DNA of 64,000 nucleotides, taken from NCBI RefSeq assembly GCF_020524005.1, contig NZ_JAIVKK010000002.1, positions 186,001 through 250,000 on the forward strand, written 5' to 3'. Source of the stretch: Microbulbifer aggregans (GTDB lineage Bacteria; Pseudomonadota; Gammaproteobacteria; Pseudomonadales; Cellvibrionaceae). A program made the position numbers and the translations under genes. Shown here piece after piece: positions 26,345 to 35,589 of this stretch. The notes under the pieces are model-generated. The model was not told the origin of the DNA, made no database searches, and worked only from the letters and a program-made list of their open reading frames with translations. Each line of letters starts with the position of its first letter. The first letter of the stretch is position 1.

Positions 26345-26556
26345 CCAAGCGAAGTTCCCCGCACGGCGCCAGATGGGCCGTCGCGGGGTAACATCGACCA
26401 CTCCTACTCGAAAGACTTTCTTTGAAGGCCAGCCTTAAACGCAGTAAAGTCATCCCCGCCTGCGTGTAAAAGGTGTATAAAAATTAATAATAAGAATCGC
26501 GGGCAATTTCCATGTACATTGGGAAAACCGCCCTCGCCTGGAAGGGATGAATAGCG

Positions 26557-27285
26557 ATGAAAAATCACAACGACCCCACGCAAGGGGCACACCAGTTCAT
26601 TATTGCGGACGACCATCCGCTGTTTCGCGGCGCCCTGCGACAATCCATCGCGCAGACGTTTCCCGATGCGGAAATTTTTGAAGCGAGCGACCTGCAAAGC
26701 CTGCAGGACTGTGTTGCCGCACATCCCGACTGCGACCTGTTGCTGCTGGACCTGCACATGCCCGGCGCCCACGGCTTCAGCGGTTTGATCTTCCTTGCCG
26801 GCCAGTACCCGCAATTGCCGGTGATGGTGGTATCCGCCAATGAAAAGCCGGAAGTCATGTGTCGCGCTATCGACTATGGCGCCTGCGGCTTCCTGCCAAA
26901 ATCCGCCCCAGTCGATCAGATGGGCGAAGCTCTACGCCAGGTGTTAAGCGGAGAAATCTGGCTGCCACAGGAAATTGCCGAGCGCTACAACGCCGGCGAC
27001 ACCGGTGACAGTGAAAGCGGCGTGGCCGACGTGATCGCCACCCTCACACCACAGCAGTTCCGGGTCGCCACCATGCTGGCAGAAGGCTTGCTCAACAAAC
27101 AGATTGCCTACGAGATGCAGGTGACAGAAGCCACAGTGAAAGCCCACCTGACCGCCCTGTTCCGCAAGCTCGAGGTAAACTCCCGTACCCAGGCGGTACT
27201 GGCACTCAGCAGCCTGGATGTGGAACAACCCGGACAATTCACGCCGCCACAAAAGCCGATGAATAAATCGAAACAGCTCAACTGA
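26557..27285 (+). CDS. crbR: LuxR-type response regulator, CrbR-like
   Basis: A 242-residue two-domain regulator. The receiver domain (about 12-130) has acidic pair ADD, phosphoacceptor Asp65 (LLLDLHMPG) and Lys115 (FLPKSAP). The LuxR/GerE helix-turn-helix (about 175-235) reads LTPQQFRVATMLAEGLLNKQI and ATVKAHLTALFRKL. In Vibrio and Pseudomonas, CrbR with kinase CrbS switches on acs. Its position right behind acs and the presence of a CrbS-like kinase 1.7 kb further on support that role. The function is inferred from family and context. Confidence 0.85.
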   Translation: MKNHNDPTQGAHQFIIADDHPLFRGALRQSIAQTFPDAEIFEASDLQSLQDCVAAHPDCDLLLLDLHMPGAHGFSGLIFLAGQYPQLPVMVVSANEKPEVMCRAIDYGACGFLPKSAPVDQMGEALRQVLSGEIWLPQEIAERYNAGDTGDSESGVADVIATLTPQQFRVATMLAEGLLNKQIAYEMQVTEATVKAHLTALFRKLEVNSRTQAVLALSSLDVEQPGQFTPPQKPMNKSKQLN

Positions 27286-27310
27286 ATTCCAGATCAAGTT
27301 ATCCACACAC

Positions 27311-27338
27311 AAAAAAAGGCGGGTAACCGCCTTTTTTT
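27311..27338. terminator. Bidirectional terminator between crbR and catalase genes
   Basis: Seven A, GGCGG-GTAA-CCGCC, seven T, serving both converging genes (crbR stop 27285, catalase stop 27363). The complementarity continues outward imperfectly (CCACAC / GTATGTGG). Confidence 0.92.
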
Positions 27339-27362
27339 GTATGTGGATAAAATGCCGAAAAA

Positions 27363-28832
27363 TTACTTTTCTGCAAGGTCCGCCAACGCCGCTTTCACCT
27401 TGTCGCAGTAAGCCGGATCCGCCTTGTAAAACTGCTCCAGCATCCGCGCCTGAATGGAGACATCCGCCTGCGACAGGCCGCCCGCAATGTTGTCCACCAG
27501 CTGCTGTTGCCGGTCCTCATTCATCAAGCGGAACAGCGCACCGGCCTGGGAGTAATAGTCTTCTCCCTCCTGGCTATAGGGTTTGACCCACGCATCCTGT
27601 TCCAGGGGCATCGGCGGCTCTGTCACTTCCGGCACCGGCGCGGGCGCGCCCTGGTTGATGCGGTCGTTGGGGTAGAAATTCACTTCGCGCCCCTGGTTCG
27701 GCACTCTGCCGGTTACCGGACACATGCCGGCAAATGCGCCATCGCGCTGATAGTGGTTTACCGGACACCTGGGTGCATTCACCGGGATATTGTTGACGTT
27801 GGCACCGACGCGATAGCGGTGCGCATCCTGATAGGCGAACAGGCGCGCCTGCAGCATTTTATCCGGCGAAGCACCAATACCCGGCACCAGATTGCTGGGC
27901 GCAAAGGCGGCCTGCTCGGTTTCCGCAAAATAGTTTTCCACATTGCGGCTCAGCTCCAGCACACCGATTTCCTGCAGCGGGACCTCGGCGTGCGGCCAGA
28001 CCTTGGTGAGATCGAACGGGTTTACCGATAGCTCTTTGGCCTGCGACTCGCTCAATACCTGCAGCTTCACCAGCCACTTTGGATAATCCCCACAGTCGAT
28101 CGATTCCACCAGATCCTGCTGCGCACCATGCGCGGGATAATTGGCCGCTTCATCTGCGCGAACGGTCTTGACGCCCTGCTGGGATTTCAGGTGCCACTTC
28201 ACCCAGAAGCGCTCACCGTCTTTATTCCAGAAACTCAGGGTGTGGGATCCAAACCCGTGCATATGACGGTAACTGAGCGGAATACCACGGTCCGACATCA
28301 GTATGGTCATCTGGTGCAGCGACTGCGGATGATTGGCCCAGAACTCGAACATGGCCGCAGGATCCGGCAGATTCGTACGCGGGTTTTTCTTCTGCGAGTG
28401 TACAAAGTCGGGGAATTTGGCCGGGTCGTTCAGGAAGAACACCGGGGTGTTATTCCCCACCAGGTCGAAATTGCCTTCATTGGTGTAGAACTTCACCGCA
28501 AAACCGCGCGGATCCCGCGCGTAGTCACTGGAATCCTGGCCACCGCCCACGGTGGAAAAGCGCACGAATACCGGTGTTTCAGTGCCGGCCGATTGCAGGA
28601 AATCAGCAATGGTCAGGTGGGAAAGATCCTTGTTGAGACGGAAGGTACCGTAAGCACCCGTACCGCGGGCGTGTACTACGCGCTCTGGAATCCGCTCGCG
28701 ATTGAAGTGCGCGAGTTTTTCAAACAAGCGGAAGTTATCAAAGGTGAGTGATCCGCGCTCACCTGCAGAAATACTGTTGTTATCGTCGGCAATCGGGGCG
28801 CCGGCGGAAGTCGTCAACTTGGTTGCTGCCAT
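27363..28832 (-). CDS. katA: Monofunctional heme catalase (small-subunit clade)
   Basis: A 489-residue catalase that disproportionates hydrogen peroxide. Catalytic His lies in RIPERVVHARGTGAYG, the Asn in NFDLVGNNTPVFFLNDP, and the heme-ligand Tyr in RLFAYQDAHRYRVG. Length fits the small-subunit type; there is no signal peptide, so it should be cytoplasmic. ATG 28832 has AGAGG upstream; a longer open frame to 28883 has no family sequence. It splits crbR from crbS. An FNR/Anr-like palindrome (28909-28922) lies upstream. Confidence 0.94.
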   Translation of the reverse strand: MAATKLTTSAGAPIADDNNSISAGERGSLTFDNFRLFEKLAHFNRERIPERVVHARGTGAYGTFRLNKDLSHLTIADFLQSAGTETPVFVRFSTVGGGQDSSDYARDPRGFAVKFYTNEGNFDLVGNNTPVFFLNDPAKFPDFVHSQKKNPRTNLPDPAAMFEFWANHPQSLHQMTILMSDRGIPLSYRHMHGFGSHTLSFWNKDGERFWVKWHLKSQQGVKTVRADEAANYPAHGAQQDLVESIDCGDYPKWLVKLQVLSESQAKELSVNPFDLTKVWPHAEVPLQEIGVLELSRNVENYFAETEQAAFAPSNLVPGIGASPDKMLQARLFAYQDAHRYRVGANVNNIPVNAPRCPVNHYQRDGAFAGMCPVTGRVPNQGREVNFYPNDRINQGAPAPVPEVTEPPMPLEQDAWVKPYSQEGEDYYSQAGALFRLMNEDRQQQLVDNIAGGLSQADVSIQARMLEQFYKADPAYCDKVKAALADLAEK

Positions 28833-28892
28833 ATAGTTTACCTCTAGACGTTGCCGTCTTTTGAATTGGCTAACGCGAGGCATTCTTTAAGC

Positions 28893-28922
28893 GGTCAAAA
28901 AGTGACCATTGATCCAAGTCAA
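28893..28922 (-). promoter_or_regulatory. FNR/Anr-like site and adjacent palindrome upstream of catalase
   Basis: TTGATCCAAGTCAA (28909-28922) fits the FNR/Anr consensus TTGAY-N4-RTCAA. It lies 77-90 bases before the catalase start codon, with a TTAAAG-type -10 candidate suitably downstream near 28885. Directly beside it, GGTCA-AAAAG-TGACC (28893-28907) is a second perfect palindrome. In Pseudomonas aeruginosa, katA is Anr-dependent, which fits. Confidence 0.55.
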
Positions 28923-29033
28923 AACGACAACCCAACCGGATTCCGTCGGGCAAATTGAACAAAAAACAGCCGGTTATTTCGGTTTCTCAACCTTGCCAAA
29001 AACAATCCGATGTATGCAAAGCTGTATACAAAT

Positions 29034-32000
29034 CTACATCGGCACCCGGCGCACCAGCCGCCGGATCATATTGCGCAGTGCCGCCGGTTTGACCGGTTTA
29101 GGCAGGTAGAGCCAGCCACGCGCCGCCGCGGCGTTACGCACTTCTTCCGAGATATCGGCACTGACCAATATCCCCGGCACAGTTTCACCCCAGTGCTCAC
29201 ACAGCCGGTCCAGCGCTTCGACCCCGGTGGCCTCCCGGTCCAGGTGATAATCCACAATCGCCAGTTGCGGCGGCTCCGATTCACCCCAGTTTTGCAGCGC
29301 CGCCTCCAGCGAAGTGGCAGTGACCACGCGGCATCCCCAGCCCTCCAACAGGCTCTGCATACCGCGCAGGATGGCGATTTCATTGTCGATACACAGCACG
29401 GATACAGCGGAAAGGTTACCGCCCCCCGGCACACTCTGCGCCTGGGTCACCGCCTGGCTTTGCGCCCGCCCCAGCGGCACTGAAATACTGAACATGGACC
29501 CGCGCCCCGGCACCGAGGCCAGGCGAATCTGGTGACCGAGCAGATCCGCACTGCGCTTGGCAATCGCCAGTCCCAGCCCCAGTCCCTTGTCGGCACTGCG
29601 CTCGCTGCCACCGAGGCGCACGAACTCGTCGAAAATCTGCGCCTGTACATCGCCCGCGATACCAGGGCCGGTATCCCACACCTGAATCTCCAGAACCTTG
29701 CGCCCCGTATCCACATCCGCCGCACGGTGGCGCGCACCCAGCAGGACTCGGCCGCGCGCGGTGTAGTGCAGCGCATTGCTGAGGAAATTTTGCAGGATGC
29801 GGCGCAACAGGTGCCGGTCACTGAACACCCACGCATCGGTAGCGACATAATCGAGCCGCAAGTCGCGCTCACTGGCGATGACGGAGAACTCCGCATTGAG
29901 TCCGTCCAGCAGCTGGCGCAGCGGGAAATGTTCCCGCTTGGGAGTCAGGTTACCCGCATCCAGACGGCTGATTTCACGCAGCGCACCAATCAATTGCTCC
30001 GCCGAGGTCAGCGCACTGTCGATATAATGAATGTCGTCGCCCATTTCCCGCCAGCTGCCCCGTGCCGCTTTCTGCTGCAGCGAGGCAATAAACAGGCGTG
30101 CGGCGTTAATCGGCTGCAACAGGTCGTGACTGGTATGGGCCAGGAAGCGGGTTTTGGCGCCATGCAGTTCACGGATTTTCGCCTCCACTTCCCCACGCCG
30201 GCGGTTCTCTTCCTGCAGCGCCCGGTTGCTTTCCAGCAATTCCGCCGTGCGCTGCTCTACCCGGTCTTCCAGGGTGCGGCGGTTATCTTCCAGAGCGTCC
30301 ACAGCGGCACGGTATTCGCTGATATCGGTAAATGTGGTCACGAAGCCGCCACCGGGCATCGGGGTCCCGCGCACTTCCACGATGGCCCGACTGGGCAGGC
30401 GGCGCTCGAAGCGGTGCGCACTGCCGTGGCGCAGCAGATCCAGGCGTTTCTGCACCTGCGCCTCCAGCTCGTCGGGGTCATCGATTGGACCGTAGAGCCC
30501 GCGCTCGGCATTGTGGCGGTAGAGGTTTGCCACCGGGCAGCCGATATACAGCAGGCGCTCCGGGTAATTGAATAGTTCAAGATAGTGCTGGTTCCAGGCC
30601 ACCAAACGCAGGTCAGCATCCACTACGCTGATGCCCTGGCTAATGGTCTCTACCGTGGTCTGCAACAGCTCCTGGCTGAAACGCAGGCGCTGTGACGTGC
30701 TGTCCACCAGCCGCGCGATGTCTTCCAGCTGCAGCGGGCGATTGCTGTGCAACAGTTCCATCACCTGATGCGCCGCCGCCGAACCGACAATACCCGCCAG
30801 CGTGCGCTCGGCTTCGGCCACCACAAAGCGCGGCGCGGTATCGTCCGGCAACAGGCGCTGCTGGCTGCGCTGCTCGAAACTGTTCCAGATCTCGTCCAGC
30901 CGGTGGGAGCCCACAAACGGTTGCAGCAGGCTGCGCACCTGCCCCATGTGAATGGCCGTTGGTACCAGATCTGCCGCGGCTTCAGTGCCGGTTTCGGGAT
31001 CCATAAACAGCTCGGCCTGATGGCGGTCACTGCTCTGCTGACGCGACAACAGCGATACGGAAACAAATAGCCCCAGGTTGCACAGCAGACTCCAGAAAAC
31101 CCCGTGGCTGAGGGAATCCAGCCCGGTAATCCCGAACAGCTGCTGCGGTCGCAGCCAGTCGATACCAAAGGCACCAAAGGCGGTAATCGGATGCTGCGGG
31201 AAGATGGCTGGCAGCACCAGGCAATACCCCCAAAGACCATATCCCGCAATCAGCCCTGCCCAGACACCGCGTCGGTGTGCGCGACGCCAGTACAGCGCCC
31301 CCACGATTGCCGGCGCCAGCTGCGCCGCGGCGGCAAACGACAACAGGCCAATGGAGGCCAGAGCCTCCATCCCGGTAATCGCCCGGTGCACGCCCCAGCT
31401 CATCAACATCAGTAACAGAATGCTGACACGGCGGATCAGGCGTAAATGGTTGCCAAGGGAAATGGCAGACAAGCGCGTGTAGCGGGAGAGATAGAGCCAG
31501 ATCGGCGCCACCAGTTCGTTCGACACCATCACCGCGAGGGTCACCGCCGCCACGATCACCATACCCGTGGCGGCGGAAAACCCGCCAATATAGGCCAACA
31601 GGGTCAACACATTGTTGCCGCTGCTCAGCGGCAGGGTCAGCACCAGGCTGTCCGGATCACTCAGCCCCATCGCTGCGAGTGGCTGCCCCGCGAGGGCAAT
31701 GGGAAGAATCAGTACGGAAAACAGAATCAGGTAGCTGGGCAACAGCCAACGCGCAGTGTGCAAATCGCGCTCATCCTGGTACTCCACCACCGCCATGTGA
31801 AACTGGCGCGGCAGGCAGATGATCGCCGCCATCGCCAACAGGGTCTGGGTAACAAAGTTGATGTCCGGGGTCAGGGATTGCCAGTGCCAGTACTCCGTCG
31901 ACAGACCGCTGCTATCGGTGGCCAACAACCACAACGCCAGCGCGGCCACCGCGCCAAACGCAAACAGCTTGACCAGTGACTCCAGTGCGATGGCTGCCAC

Positions 32001-32561
32001 CACCCCGCGATTGCGCTCGCGCCCTTCCAGATGGCGGGTACCGAACAGAATTGCGAAAAGCCCCATCAGCAATGCCGTGGCCAAAGCCGTATCCAGGTTC
32101 AGAAAGGTCTCGCTGACCGACTCGTTGCCGATGGCCTCCCAGCCCATGGTGACAGCCCGCAACTGCAGGGCGATATAGGGCAGGCTGCCCACGATCGCGA
32201 GCAACGTCACCAATGCCGACAGTCCCCGGCTCTTGCCATAGCGGGAGCCGATAAAGTCCGCCACCGAAGTGACTTTCTGTCGCTCGCCCGCCAGCATCAG
32301 TTTACGCAGGAATCCGGCGCCAAACAGGAACAGCAGAATCGGACCCAGGTAAATGGGCAGGTAGCTCCAGGTATCACTGATCGACTGCCCCACCGCGCCG
32401 AAGAAGGTCCATGAACTGCAGTAAACCGCCAGCGTAAGCCCATAGATCAGCGGTCGAAATCGCAGCAACCACTGCTTGCGCTGGTCAGCACGCCAGGCCA
32501 CCAGAAACAGCACCGCGACATAGAGGAGGGCGAAAAACAGCAGTAACGGCTTACCGATCAT
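29034..32561 (-). CDS. crbS: CrbS-like hybrid sensor kinase with sodium:solute symporter domain
   Basis: A 1175-residue membrane sensor. Residues 1 to about 510 form an SSS/PutP-like transporter domain with about 13 helices. A linker region with STAC-like sequence follows, then a PAS domain (about 660-775: TISQGISVVDADLRLVAWN), a coiled coil, HisKA with phospho-His in FLAHTSHDLLQPINAA, and an ATPase domain with DTGPGI and KGLGLGLAI. A C-terminal receiver domain (about 1050-1175) has VLCIDNE, VDYHLD and LPKPV. This is the CrbS/CbrA layout; with acs and crbR nearby, CrbS is favoured over CbrA. The transporter part may sense acetate or flux. Confidence 0.88.
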   Translation of the reverse strand: MIGKPLLLFFALLYVAVLFLVAWRADQRKQWLLRFRPLIYGLTLAVYCSSWTFFGAVGQSISDTWSYLPIYLGPILLFLFGAGFLRKLMLAGERQKVTSVADFIGSRYGKSRGLSALVTLLAIVGSLPYIALQLRAVTMGWEAIGNESVSETFLNLDTALATALLMGLFAILFGTRHLEGRERNRGVVAAIALESLVKLFAFGAVAALALWLLATDSSGLSTEYWHWQSLTPDINFVTQTLLAMAAIICLPRQFHMAVVEYQDERDLHTARWLLPSYLILFSVLILPIALAGQPLAAMGLSDPDSLVLTLPLSSGNNVLTLLAYIGGFSAATGMVIVAAVTLAVMVSNELVAPIWLYLSRYTRLSAISLGNHLRLIRRVSILLLMLMSWGVHRAITGMEALASIGLLSFAAAAQLAPAIVGALYWRRAHRRGVWAGLIAGYGLWGYCLVLPAIFPQHPITAFGAFGIDWLRPQQLFGITGLDSLSHGVFWSLLCNLGLFVSVSLLSRQQSSDRHQAELFMDPETGTEAAADLVPTAIHMGQVRSLLQPFVGSHRLDEIWNSFEQRSQQRLLPDDTAPRFVVAEAERTLAGIVGSAAAHQVMELLHSNRPLQLEDIARLVDSTSQRLRFSQELLQTTVETISQGISVVDADLRLVAWNQHYLELFNYPERLLYIGCPVANLYRHNAERGLYGPIDDPDELEAQVQKRLDLLRHGSAHRFERRLPSRAIVEVRGTPMPGGGFVTTFTDISEYRAAVDALEDNRRTLEDRVEQRTAELLESNRALQEENRRRGEVEAKIRELHGAKTRFLAHTSHDLLQPINAARLFIASLQQKAARGSWREMGDDIHYIDSALTSAEQLIGALREISRLDAGNLTPKREHFPLRQLLDGLNAEFSVIASERDLRLDYVATDAWVFSDRHLLRRILQNFLSNALHYTARGRVLLGARHRAADVDTGRKVLEIQVWDTGPGIAGDVQAQIFDEFVRLGGSERSADKGLGLGLAIAKRSADLLGHQIRLASVPGRGSMFSISVPLGRAQSQAVTQAQSVPGGGNLSAVSVLCIDNEIAILRGMQSLLEGWGCRVVTATSLEAALQNWGESEPPQLAIVDYHLDREATGVEALDRLCEHWGETVPGILVSADISEEVRNAAAARGWLYLPKPVKPAALRNMIRRLVRRVPM

Positions 32562-32726
32562 GAACAGAAACCTGTTTTTGGTCTCGCGAGCGCGAAATTC
32601 ATTTGCACAAATTGGCCACTAGTTAACCGGTCCCGCGCCGGGAATGCAATTAGCGAAACGTCGCGGCTTGCCCGCCCCTTGCCCTGTTCCTGCCCCCAAC
32701 AAGGAGAAGAGTCTGCCGCCAGCGGT

Positions 32727-32754
32727 TTGACAGCGGGAAGCCGTGAACTAGGCT
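32727..32754 (+). promoter_or_regulatory. Sigma70-type promoter candidate for DUF1540 gene
   Basis: TTGACA (32727-32732), 16-base spacer, TAGGCT (32749-32754), 47 bases before the start codon at 32802. The -35 box is perfect, the -10 box is moderate. Confidence 0.45.
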
Positions 32755-32801
32755 CATCGGTGGGGTTCCATCCTTCCACACCAAACAACGAGAAACGCGT
32801 C

Positions 32802-33092
32802 ATGATCATCGCAACCGACATGCCTGAAGTCAGCCGCTGTGCCGCTACCGAGTGCACCTACAATACCGATTCCTCCTGCCACGCCCGCGCCATCACCATC
32901 GGCCACGGCACTGACCCGGATTGCGACACCTACTTCAGCAACAGCCTGCATACCAAGCGCGAGCGCATCGCCGGTGTCGGCGCCTGCAAAATCTCGGACT
33001 GTACCCACAACGAGGACTTCGAGTGCGCGGCGGAAAAGATCGAACTCGGCTACAGCGGTGATACCGTTAACTGCCTGACCTACGCGCACTAA
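32802..33092 (+). CDS. Tandem DUF1540 cysteine-rich protein
   Basis: A 96-residue protein made of two repeats, each with four Cys in similar spacing: Cys13, 18, 26, 41 and Cys62, 67, 75, 91. Each repeat follows the DUF1540 pattern C-x4-C-x7-C-A-x-x-I-x-x-G, then a Cys next to T-Y. The Cys4 sets could bind a metal such as zinc, but that is inference. There is no signal peptide. The start at ATG 32802 has GAGAAA upstream. It stands between crbS (divergent) and the phosphopantetheinyl transferase gene. Confidence 0.85.
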   Translation: MIIATDMPEVSRCAATECTYNTDSSCHARAITIGHGTDPDCDTYFSNSLHTKRERIAGVGACKISDCTHNEDFECAAEKIELGYSGDTVNCLTYAH

Positions 33093-33207
33093 ACCAGCCC
33101 GCTCCCCCCTTTTTCCAAGGTCGGCCGCCCCCATGCGGCTGGCCCACAGCTGCCCTTTGCCGCACAATCGCTCGAATACAAACCCGAGCAACCCGGTTCC
33201 AGCGTCG

Positions 33208-33924
33208 ATGACCACCGCCGAAACGAGCAGCCTGTTTATCCTCAAGTACCACGACCTGCCTCTGGATGGCTTCAGCGGGGAGGCGCGGCTGCTGGCGTTT
33301 TCGCTGGAACACTACGACGACGGGCTATTCGCACACTTCGGTATAACCTTTCCTCCGCCGCTGGCCAGGGCCGTGCACAAACGCCGCGCAGAGTTTCTCG
33401 CCGGCCGCCGCTGTGCCCAACAGTTGTTGCTATCACGGGGAATCCCCAGTGCTGCCTGCAGCCATATCGCCAGCGGAGAAGACCGCTGCCCAATCTGGCC
33501 CCGGGGTATTAACGGAGCCATCAGCCACAGCGACGATCTGGCTATTTGCGCCGTGAGCGATTACCCCGTCGGTATCGACTACGAGCCCCTGATCAGCCCC
33601 GCCAGTGCGGAAAATGTACGCTCCCTGATCATGACACCCGGGGAAACCCGACAGGGCTCACCTGCCCCACTGACGGATAACCAGTGGCTTACCCTGGTGT
33701 TTTCCGCAAAGGAAAGCCTGTTCAAGGCCCTGTATCCGCAGGTGCGACACTACTTCGACTTCCAGGACGCAGAGGTCCGCGTACAACACATCAGCGATGA
33801 CAGTGGCAGACTGGAACTGGCACTACTGAATGACATAGGCGCGGGCTTTGGTCCACCGCAGAGCTTCACGGCGCGCTACCGACTACTGGATAAGGGCTAC
33901 CTGACCTGGCTGGAGATCACGTAA
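33208..33924 (+). CDS. 4'-phosphopantetheinyl transferase, EntD-like
   Basis: About 238 residues. It moves phosphopantetheine from CoA onto carrier-protein domains. The family motifs are present: the CoA-binding Arg region EFLAGRRCAQQLL, the central GINGAISHSDD, the Mg-binding VGIDYE, and the W/FSAKES helix (VFSAKESLFKALYP). No carrier protein or synthase is nearby, so it may serve a distant biosynthetic cluster. Start uncertain: ATG 33208 gives a family-like N-terminus; ATG 33133 adds 25 low-complexity residues. Neither has a strong ribosome binding site. Confidence 0.88.
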   Translation: MTTAETSSLFILKYHDLPLDGFSGEARLLAFSLEHYDDGLFAHFGITFPPPLARAVHKRRAEFLAGRRCAQQLLLSRGIPSAACSHIASGEDRCPIWPRGINGAISHSDDLAICAVSDYPVGIDYEPLISPASAENVRSLIMTPGETRQGSPAPLTDNQWLTLVFSAKESLFKALYPQVRHYFDFQDAEVRVQHISDDSGRLELALLNDIGAGFGPPQSFTARYRLLDKGYLTWLEIT

Positions 33925-33990
33925 AAGGGAGTACGGGAAAGGTAACGTAGGGAAAAGAAAAAAACGGGAAAGCAAGCGAAGCCCGGAGTA

Positions 33991-34015
33991 CTGCCGGCGG
34001 GGGAACCGCCGGCAG
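33991..34015. terminator. Strong hairpin between PPTase and MFS genes
   Basis: Perfect ten-base-pair stem CTGCCGGCGG / CCGCCGGCAG with loop GGGAA, in the gap between two converging genes. No T-run on either side. Confidence 0.5.
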
Positions 34016-34039
34016 TGAAAAGATGGTTCCAGGGATGCG

Positions 34040-35308
34040 TCAGTGCGCTGCCGGACGGGAACCCTTGAGACCGTAGAATACGATGTACATGTAGCACACC
34101 ACCGGCACCAGGAAAGAAATCTGCAGGCCTGCGGTATCCGCAACCACGCCCTGCAGCAACGGTACCAGCGCGCCACCAACAATCGCCAGACACAACACGC
34201 CGGACGCCTGCCCCGCCTGCTTGCCGAGGCCCTGCAGTGCCAGGCTGAAAATGGTCGGGAACATGATGGAGTTGCACAGGCCCACCAGCAGGATCGCCCA
34301 CATGGCCAGGCTGCCAGCACCCATGATCGCCAGCAGTACCAACAGGATTGCCGCCGCCGCATTAAATGCCAGCACCAGCCCGGGGGTAACGCGGCTCATG
34401 ACCACCGCGCCGATAAAGCGCCCGACCATCGCACCACCCCAGTAGTAAGCGATGTAATGTGCTGCCTTGGCTTCCTCCAGACCCGCTACAGTATCAAGGC
34501 CGAGGAAGTTGACCAGGAAGCTACCGATGGACACTTCCGCACCCACATAGACGAAGATACCGAGGGCACCCAATACCAGATGGCGGTGAGACCATACCGA
34601 CTCGCCTTCAGCAGCGACAGTGTCATCGCCATGATCATCGATTTTTGGCAGTTTGAGCTGGCTGAATACCAGCGCCAGGAAGGCCAGTACACCGGCCAAC
34701 ATCAGGTAGGGAACCTTCACCGAGGCCGCTTCCGCCTCCGGGCTCAGCGCATCGGCACCGACGGTAGCCGCAGACAGGATCAGCACACCGCCAAACAAAG
34801 GCGCGATCGTGGTACCCAGGGAGTTAAATGCCTGGGTCATGGTCAGGCGGCTGGAGGCCGTCTCCGGCTTGCCCAACGCGGTCACATAGGGGTTCGCGGA
34901 AACCTGCAGCAGAGTGATGCCCGAAGCGAGCACGAACAGTGCCCCCAGGAATACCGGGTAGGAGTGGCTCTCTGCCGCCGGGTAGAACAGCGCACAGCCC
35001 AGCGCCGCGACCAGCAGACCACCGACGATGCCCTTCTGGAAACCAATCCGCTTCACCAGAGCACCGGCGGGCAATGACACCAGGAAGTAGGCGCCAAAGA
35101 AACAGAACTGGATCAGCATCGCCTGGGTATAGTTCAGGTCGAATACTTTTTTAAGATGTGGGATCAGGATGTCATTGAGACAGGTCAGGAAGCCCCACAT
35201 AAAAAACAGCACGGTGAGTGCTGTCAGCGCAAACCTGAAATTGCCCTCTGCGCCGACCGTTCCGGTACCGGCTTTGACACCCTTCATAGAAACCTGGATT
35301 CCCGCCAT
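34040..35308 (-). CDS. Sugar MFS permease (FHS family, FucP/GluP-like)
   Basis: A 422-residue transporter with 12 membrane helices. Family landmarks: [32 protein letters not shown] with [21 protein letters not shown] and TQAFNSLGT. This is the fucose/glucose/galactose:proton symporter group. Exact sugar unknown and no sugar catabolic gene adjoins it. AAAGGGTGAC precedes the ATG. A terminator at 35538-35566 separates it from the oligopeptidase gene upstream. Confidence 0.9.
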   Translation of the reverse strand: MAGIQVSMKGVKAGTGTVGAEGNFRFALTALTVLFFMWGFLTCLNDILIPHLKKVFDLNYTQAMLIQFCFFGAYFLVSLPAGALVKRIGFQKGIVGGLLVAALGCALFYPAAESHSYPVFLGALFVLASGITLLQVSANPYVTALGKPETASSRLTMTQAFNSLGTTIAPLFGGVLILSAATVGADALSPEAEAASVKVPYLMLAGVLAFLALVFSQLKLPKIDDHGDDTVAAEGESVWSHRHLVLGALGIFVYVGAEVSIGSFLVNFLGLDTVAGLEEAKAAHYIAYYWGGAMVGRFIGAVVMSRVTPGLVLAFNAAAAILLVLLAIMGAGSLAMWAILLVGLCNSIMFPTIFSLALQGLGKQAGQASGVLCLAIVGGALVPLLQGVVADTAGLQISFLVPVVCYMYIVFYGLKGSRPAAH

Positions 35309-35537
35309 AAGTCACCCTTTATGATAGTTATTCACGGCTATGCGGTTCGGACTATCGCACCTGGATTCGTACCGGCGCGACGGTCTTTCCCCTCATACAA
35401 AGCTGCCGGCGAGACTACCACGGGCGGCATCACAGCAAGCGTGCCAGTTTCCCCCCTGGCGTCTCACTTTATAAACTGGGAAATCGGGAATATCGCTGGA
35501 TACCACGCGGTCCGGCGCACTGCGAAACTCGGGCAAT

Positions 35538-35566
35538 AAAAAAGCCCGGCACATGGCCGGGCTTTT
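35538..35566 (-). terminator. Terminator of prolyl oligopeptidase gene
   Basis: GCCCGGC / GCCGGGC stem with a five-base loop; on the minus strand it runs into CTTTTTTATTG, 23 bases past the stop. Confidence 0.85.
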
Positions 35567-35589
35567 AACAGTTGGTGAAGCGGTTAGTG

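Noticed and set aside
29014..29037. LexA-like CTGTATAC sequence near the crbS end
   Set aside because: Only one half-site matches and it lies at the 3' end of crbS, far from a sensible promoter.
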